From contig JBOFSQ010000066.1 in NCBI GenBank assembly GCA_051651625.1, forward strand, positions 1 to 35,789: a stretch of DNA of 35,789 nt, read 5' to 3'. A model generated the notes under the pieces. It was not told the origin of the DNA, did not search any database, and worked only from the letters and a program-made list of their open reading frames with translations. Shown in pieces: positions 31,845 through 35,789 of the stretch. How positions within the stretch are numbered: position 1 is the stretch's first letter; the number at the start of each line of letters is the position of its first letter. A program made the translations under genes and the position numbers. Origin of the DNA: JBOFSQ01 sp051651625. Its GTDB lineage: Bacteria; Planctomycetota; Planctomycetia; Pirellulales; Thermoguttaceae.

Positions 31845-34352
31845 TCACGGGGCTACCATCTCATATCGCTTGCGGACGATTGTTCCGTCGTGTTTGATTG
31901 TCAGGTCGATTGCGCCGTCGCGGAATGTGTCGTCGATTATGTTGCAACGTTTGCGAAGCGAGTCGATGTACGCTTCGTTGCGGACGAAACTACCGCCGCT
32001 TACGATCACCGATTGCGGGTGTCCCCAAGTCCAGAGCGGTTCCGTGCTCGCACTGTAGCCGCCGTGGTGTGGGAGTTGCATCACGTCGAGTGGCGACGCG
32101 AGTGGCGTGCCTATGAACGGCGGGGCGGCGAGATCGAGATCGCCAGCGAAAAGAATCTGTCGCCCGCAATAGCGAAGTAGCATCACCAAACTCTGCTCGT
32201 TACTTCGCATTGTCTCGGTTGCGTCACGCCACGATGACGGCGGATGAAGAAACGTCGCGTCAACCAGCGCGCTGGACGACACAAGTTTGTCGCCCGCAGT
32301 CACACTCCGAATCGAAACTTTGTGTCTCTTGAAAGTATCCGCCAACGAACGCAGTGCGTCGTCGTCTTTCTGCCACATCCCCGGCGGCACCAGCACTTCG
32401 CCGACCGCAAACCGTTCGAGTAAGATCGGCACCGCAGAATAGTGGTCAAAGTCGGGATGCGAAATCACGAGCGTGTCGATGCGACACAACCCCGCACGCC
32501 AAAGACGCTGCGAAACAATATCCGCCGCGCGACGCGGTGACGACAAACAACCAGCGTCGAAGACGAGGCTCCGTCCGTCCGGCGAAATGATGACGGTTGC
32601 AAGTCCGTGCCCGACACTCGCCACAGTTATTTCAGCGCAACCAGAGAACCAGCGTGCATACTTCGTCACAACAAACGTTGCGCCGCACAAACAAATCCAC
32701 GCGAAAAATCCGTACCAAAGAACTCGCTGCGAAGGACGCCACGCCGGAAACAGCGTCCAAAAAACGAGCGGCACATAGAACAGTATCAAAAGCCAGTTGA
32801 CAATTCCCGAAGTCCAAAAATAACCGAACGGGACCGAGTGCGAAAACATAACGATACTGTCGAGCGTCTCAAAACACCACGACGCCATCGCACCAAGCGG
32901 AAACGTCAGCAGCGGACAGACGAAACTCGCCAGCATCGTCGCAAGTCCCAAGAGCAGCGAACAAGTTAGCGGCACTATCAAAATCGGATTGATCACAACC
33001 GCAATCGGCGTGACAATGTGAATCTGCGATGCGATCAGTGGTGCCAAAACGATCCAGATCAAAAAACTTATCACAAAGAGTCGCGCGACGCGGCGTCCCC
33101 AGCCAAGTGCAACGCTCGTGGTGCGTGCGAGAATTGGGTACTTGCGCGGTGAAAGCGGCGTCCGCCACGGCGGCAGTGTGAGGCACCAAAGAAAAACTCC
33201 TGTTGCAACGAACGAGAGGTGCGTGCCGAACTGAAACATCTCGGTCGGATTGATTGCGAGAACAACAATCGCCGAGACCGCAAGTGTGTTAACAGAAATC
33301 GTTTTCAAACGCAACAGCGAGACGATGGCAACGACAACAATGAGTGTCGCTGCGCGAATTGCTGGCGGGCGAATGTCGGTCATAGCGAGGTACGCAATCG
33401 TCGCCGCTACGGTGACAGCGATTACAACTTCACGCGGGAGACGACACCACGACAAAAAATACGCAACGGCGGCGGCAGCGAGTCCGAGATGAAGACCGGA
33501 GATTGCAAGCAGATGAATCGTCCCTGTCTCGACGAGCGCGGAGTGCATTTCTTCTTCGAGTCCGTCACGAAATCCCAAGAGCATCGCCGAAGCGAGTACG
33601 GCACCGCGCGGCGACATCGTTGCGTGAAACGTCTCTTCCACTTTCTTGCGACGTTCTGCAAGCCACCGCGACCACGATGCGTCGCCGACAGCTTCACACG
33701 TTACCGCCTCTGGCGTGCTAACGTGAAGCGCAGCGAGAATACGTTCGGCGCGGAGCCGCGTCGCCTGATCGAATTCGCCGTAGTTTGCAGGCGGTGCGAC
33801 ACGCATAAGCTCACCGAGACACCGAATGCGATCACCAACCATCAGCGATTCACACTCACCGTCGATGATGACGCGAACGCGCCCGCTCATCGTTTGCCAC
33901 GCAGAATGCGATGTACTTTGCGTCGCATTCTGCGTCCCTTTTGACGTGACGCAAATCGCACTCACATCGAGCACGAACACCGTTCGCGGGCCGCGCTGAA
34001 ACGGTGTTGCGTTAGACTCGCTTGGTAGCATCGTGCGCGGGAGCGTGCGAACGATGCCTTCGACGTAAGACGGTCTCCCTTCGCGTGTGGCGTGAAGACC
34101 GATGTCGTCTTCGGGGAACGACGAGAACTGCAAATGGTGCCAGAGTCCGGCGAGTCCGGCAAACATCGCCAGCAGCGCGGCGGTACGGGCACACCGTGCG
34201 ACCGCTGCGAAAAATCTCTCGACGAAAAACGTAAGTCCCGCCGCGCAGCAAAACGCAAACAGCATCCAGCTCCACACCACGAGCGGGAGTGACAACACGC
34301 GATCAACACCGATCCCCAGCATCATCGCCAGCACCACGTCCCGCGCAGGCAT
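31845..34352 (-). CDS. comEC: ComEC/Rec2-type DNA uptake channel
   Basis: An 835-residue polytopic membrane protein that conducts single-stranded DNA into the cytoplasm during natural transformation. The order is the classical one: N-terminal membrane segments and a DUF4131/OB-like domain (~1-230), the Competence membrane domain with HLLAISGLHLGL (~270-570), and a C-terminal metallo-beta-lactamase domain with SHPDFDHYSA (HxDxDH-like) and LPHHGG. These metal ligands suggest an active nuclease part that may degrade the second strand. No other com gene is nearby, which is normal outside Firmicutes. It converges on the giant gene with a 10-bp gap. Confidence 0.92.
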   Translation of the reverse strand: MPARDVVLAMMLGIGVDRVLSLPLVVWSWMLFAFCCAAGLTFFVERFFAAVARCARTAALLAMFAGLAGLWHHLQFSSFPEDDIGLHATREGRPSYVEGIVRTLPRTMLPSESNATPFQRGPRTVFVLDVSAICVTSKGTQNATQSTSHSAWQTMSGRVRVIIDGECESLMVGDRIRCLGELMRVAPPANYGEFDQATRLRAERILAALHVSTPEAVTCEAVGDASWSRWLAERRKKVEETFHATMSPRGAVLASAMLLGFRDGLEEEMHSALVETGTIHLLAISGLHLGLAAAAVAYFLSWCRLPREVVIAVTVAATIAYLAMTDIRPPAIRAATLIVVVAIVSLLRLKTISVNTLAVSAIVVLAINPTEMFQFGTHLSFVATGVFLWCLTLPPWRTPLSPRKYPILARTTSVALGWGRRVARLFVISFLIWIVLAPLIASQIHIVTPIAVVINPILIVPLTCSLLLGLATMLASFVCPLLTFPLGAMASWCFETLDSIVMFSHSVPFGYFWTSGIVNWLLILFYVPLVFWTLFPAWRPSQRVLWYGFFAWICLCGATFVVTKYARWFSGCAEITVASVGHGLATVIISPDGRSLVFDAGCLSSPRRAADIVSQRLWRAGLCRIDTLVISHPDFDHYSAVPILLERFAVGEVLVPPGMWQKDDDALRSLADTFKRHKVSIRSVTAGDKLVSSSALVDATFLHPPSSWRDATETMRSNEQSLVMLLRYCGRQILFAGDLDLAAPPFIGTPLASPLDVMQLPHHGGYSASTEPLWTWGHPQSVIVSGGSFVRNEAYIDSLRKRCNIIDDTFRDGAIDLTIKHDGTIVRKRYEMVAP

Positions 34353-34517
34353 AGAATTGTCACCACGTTGTTAGATGATGGCCCCATCGCTTCTGTCGCA
34401 GGAATGACGAGTTCTGCGCTGAATGGCGATTCGGGCACTCGCTTACGCTTCGTGTTCTTATTCGGACACTTCCCGCTCCGATTCGAGTACGCTGGAGTGA
34501 CGAATGATACGGTAAGC

Positions 34518-35681
34518 CTAAATCTCCACCCACTTCCCTTCGTTTGCGCTGCGGATAATGGCGTCGCAGACTTTTTGTGTTCGCGCCGCTTGGCGTACAC
34601 TCGGTTCGTAAGTCTTGCCGCCAGCGACGCCGCGCAAGAAGTCGGCTAGGCAGTTAATAAATGTGTGCTCGTAACCGATGGTCGTTCCGGGGACCCAGTA
34701 TTTGTCCATGTACGGATGTTCGCCGTTGGTGACGAGAATCCGCTGCCAACCAGTGAGATGGTCTTCGATCTTCTTCCCCGTTTCTGGGTCGGCGTAGCGG
34801 AAGAATTGCAGATATTCCGGCTCCTCAAGATTGAAGAATATCGCACCGTTCTCGCCGTTGATCTCCATCGTGCTGTAGTTCTTGCGACCGCGTGCGTAAC
34901 GTGTACTTTCAAACGTACCGATAGAACCGTTCGCAAAAACCGCGAGGAACATGCACGCATCGTCGATGGTGATCTTTTCCATCGCACCGGTGTCGTTGTT
35001 CTTGCGTTCTTTGATAAAGATTTCGGTGTGCGCGACGACGCGCTGAATCGGACCGTTGATCCATTCGGCGGTGTCGATGGAGTGTGCGAGGAGGTCGCCC
35101 GTGACACCGCTCCCAGCAACTTTCGCCGAGAGTCGCCACAAACCTTGTCCGCCCGACGGAACTTTTTGACTGATCGTATAGTCTTGATTGTAGACGGCGC
35201 GATAGTGGAACGGTCGCCCAACGCGGCCTTCGTCAACGATCTGCTTGAAGAGCGAAATCGCTGGGACGCGGCGATAGTTAAACATCACCATATTCGCAAC
35301 GCCCGCCTTCTCAACCGCCGCCGCCATCTCTTCCGCCTCGGCGACGTTCATCGCAAGCGGCTTTTCACAGACGACCATCTTCCCCGCTTGTGCCGCAGCG
35401 ATCACCATCTCTTTGTGAAGGAAGTTCGGTGCGACGACGTCAACGATGTCGATGTCTTTCCGCGCGATCACTTTCTTCCAGTCGGTCTCGATCTCCTCGT
35501 ATCCCCACGCCTTCTGAAACTTCAGAAGCGATTCCATGTCTTCTTGGCGACCGTAACAAACCTTGAGCACCGGTTTGAACGGAACGTCGCTAAAGAAGTG
35601 GGTGACTTGATTGTAAGCGTTGGAGTGGGTGCGTCCCATGAATCCAGCACCGAGCATACCGACATTGAGCGTCTTTGTCAT
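34518..35681 (-). CDS. Gfo/Idh/MocA-family oxidoreductase
   Basis: A 387-residue NAD(P)-dependent sugar or inositol oxidoreductase-like protein. The Rossmann motif GAGFMGRTH starts near residue 10, CEKPLA (~99) is the family signature with the catalytic lysine, and GDLLAHSIDTAEW contains the C-domain histidine region. The family is strongly expanded in planctomycetes, where it degrades or modifies sugars; the substrate cannot be named. ATG 35681 is preceded by GGAGGA with 8-base spacing; the frame extends further up without good signals. No carbohydrate operon is visible within the window. Confidence 0.92.
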   Translation of the reverse strand: MTKTLNVGMLGAGFMGRTHSNAYNQVTHFFSDVPFKPVLKVCYGRQEDMESLLKFQKAWGYEEIETDWKKVIARKDIDIVDVVAPNFLHKEMVIAAAQAGKMVVCEKPLAMNVAEAEEMAAAVEKAGVANMVMFNYRRVPAISLFKQIVDEGRVGRPFHYRAVYNQDYTISQKVPSGGQGLWRLSAKVAGSGVTGDLLAHSIDTAEWINGPIQRVVAHTEIFIKERKNNDTGAMEKITIDDACMFLAVFANGSIGTFESTRYARGRKNYSTMEINGENGAIFFNLEEPEYLQFFRYADPETGKKIEDHLTGWQRILVTNGEHPYMDKYWVPGTTIGYEHTFINCLADFLRGVAGGKTYEPSVRQAARTQKVCDAIIRSANEGKWVEI

Positions 35682-35789
35682 GACAAGAGTCCTCCGAGAA
35701 GAAAGTTGTGTGCGTGTACTTGTTAGCGGCCATTCCGCTACCAAACACGGCGACCCATTGTACGCGGCCCAAACGAAGTGACAAGCCGC

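Noticed and set aside
34665..35726. Plus-strand open frame of 353 codons opposite the Gfo/Idh/MocA gene
   Set aside because: The minus strand has the complete family motif set and a good ribosome site, while this frame has neither.

Overview
The window looks like a piece of a planctomycete (Planctomycetota) chromosome. This is inferred from the tandem clpP pair, the integrase type, small proline-rich lipoproteins with a short coiled coil, a TolR/MotB-like one-span coiled-coil protein and a 1418-residue soluble protein of no known family. No marker in the window fixes the genus.

Bases 1 to about 3731 are the integrase-proximal end of an integrated element whose other end lies to the left of the window. 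It holds the tail of an IS transposase, a replicative primase-helicase gene cut at its 5' end by that IS and broken (or recoded) near its 3' end at an A AAA AAC heptamer, a small helix-turn-helix protein followed by iteron-like repeats, and a tyrosine integrase that runs into a tRNA-Glu gene on the opposite strand. The tRNA is the likely attachment site.

Bases 3800 to 20500 are core chromosome: rpsA (six S1 domains) overlapping a CPBP membrane protease gene; asd and a glutamate dehydrogenase on the minus strand; an AI-2E transporter and a cysteine-cluster protein read from a 27-bp divergent promoter; a glycosyltransferase facing a DegT/DnrJ aminotransferase; a TPR lipoprotein and carB; then a short plus-strand group of two lipoproteins and an atypical SDR, facing a DHH phosphoesterase.

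Bases 20600 to 31834 read rightwards: clpP, a Uma2-type nuclease gene, a nested palindromic element, a second clpP, a coiled-coil lipoprotein, a HAD phosphatase, a FabG-like SDR, a membrane-anchored coiled-coil protein and the giant protein. Three copies of a repeat of about 103 bp sit in the gaps of this stretch. The right end carries comEC and a Gfo/Idh/MocA oxidoreductase, both on the minus strand.

The most unusual points are the frameshift site in the element's helicase, the iterons beside the helix-turn-helix gene, the clpP-uma2-palindrome-clpP arrangement, the three-copy repeat family (one copy supplies the end of the HAD reading frame), and the pair of large planctomycete-type proteins at 25470-31834. 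No CRISPR array, defence cassette or biosynthetic cluster was recognised.
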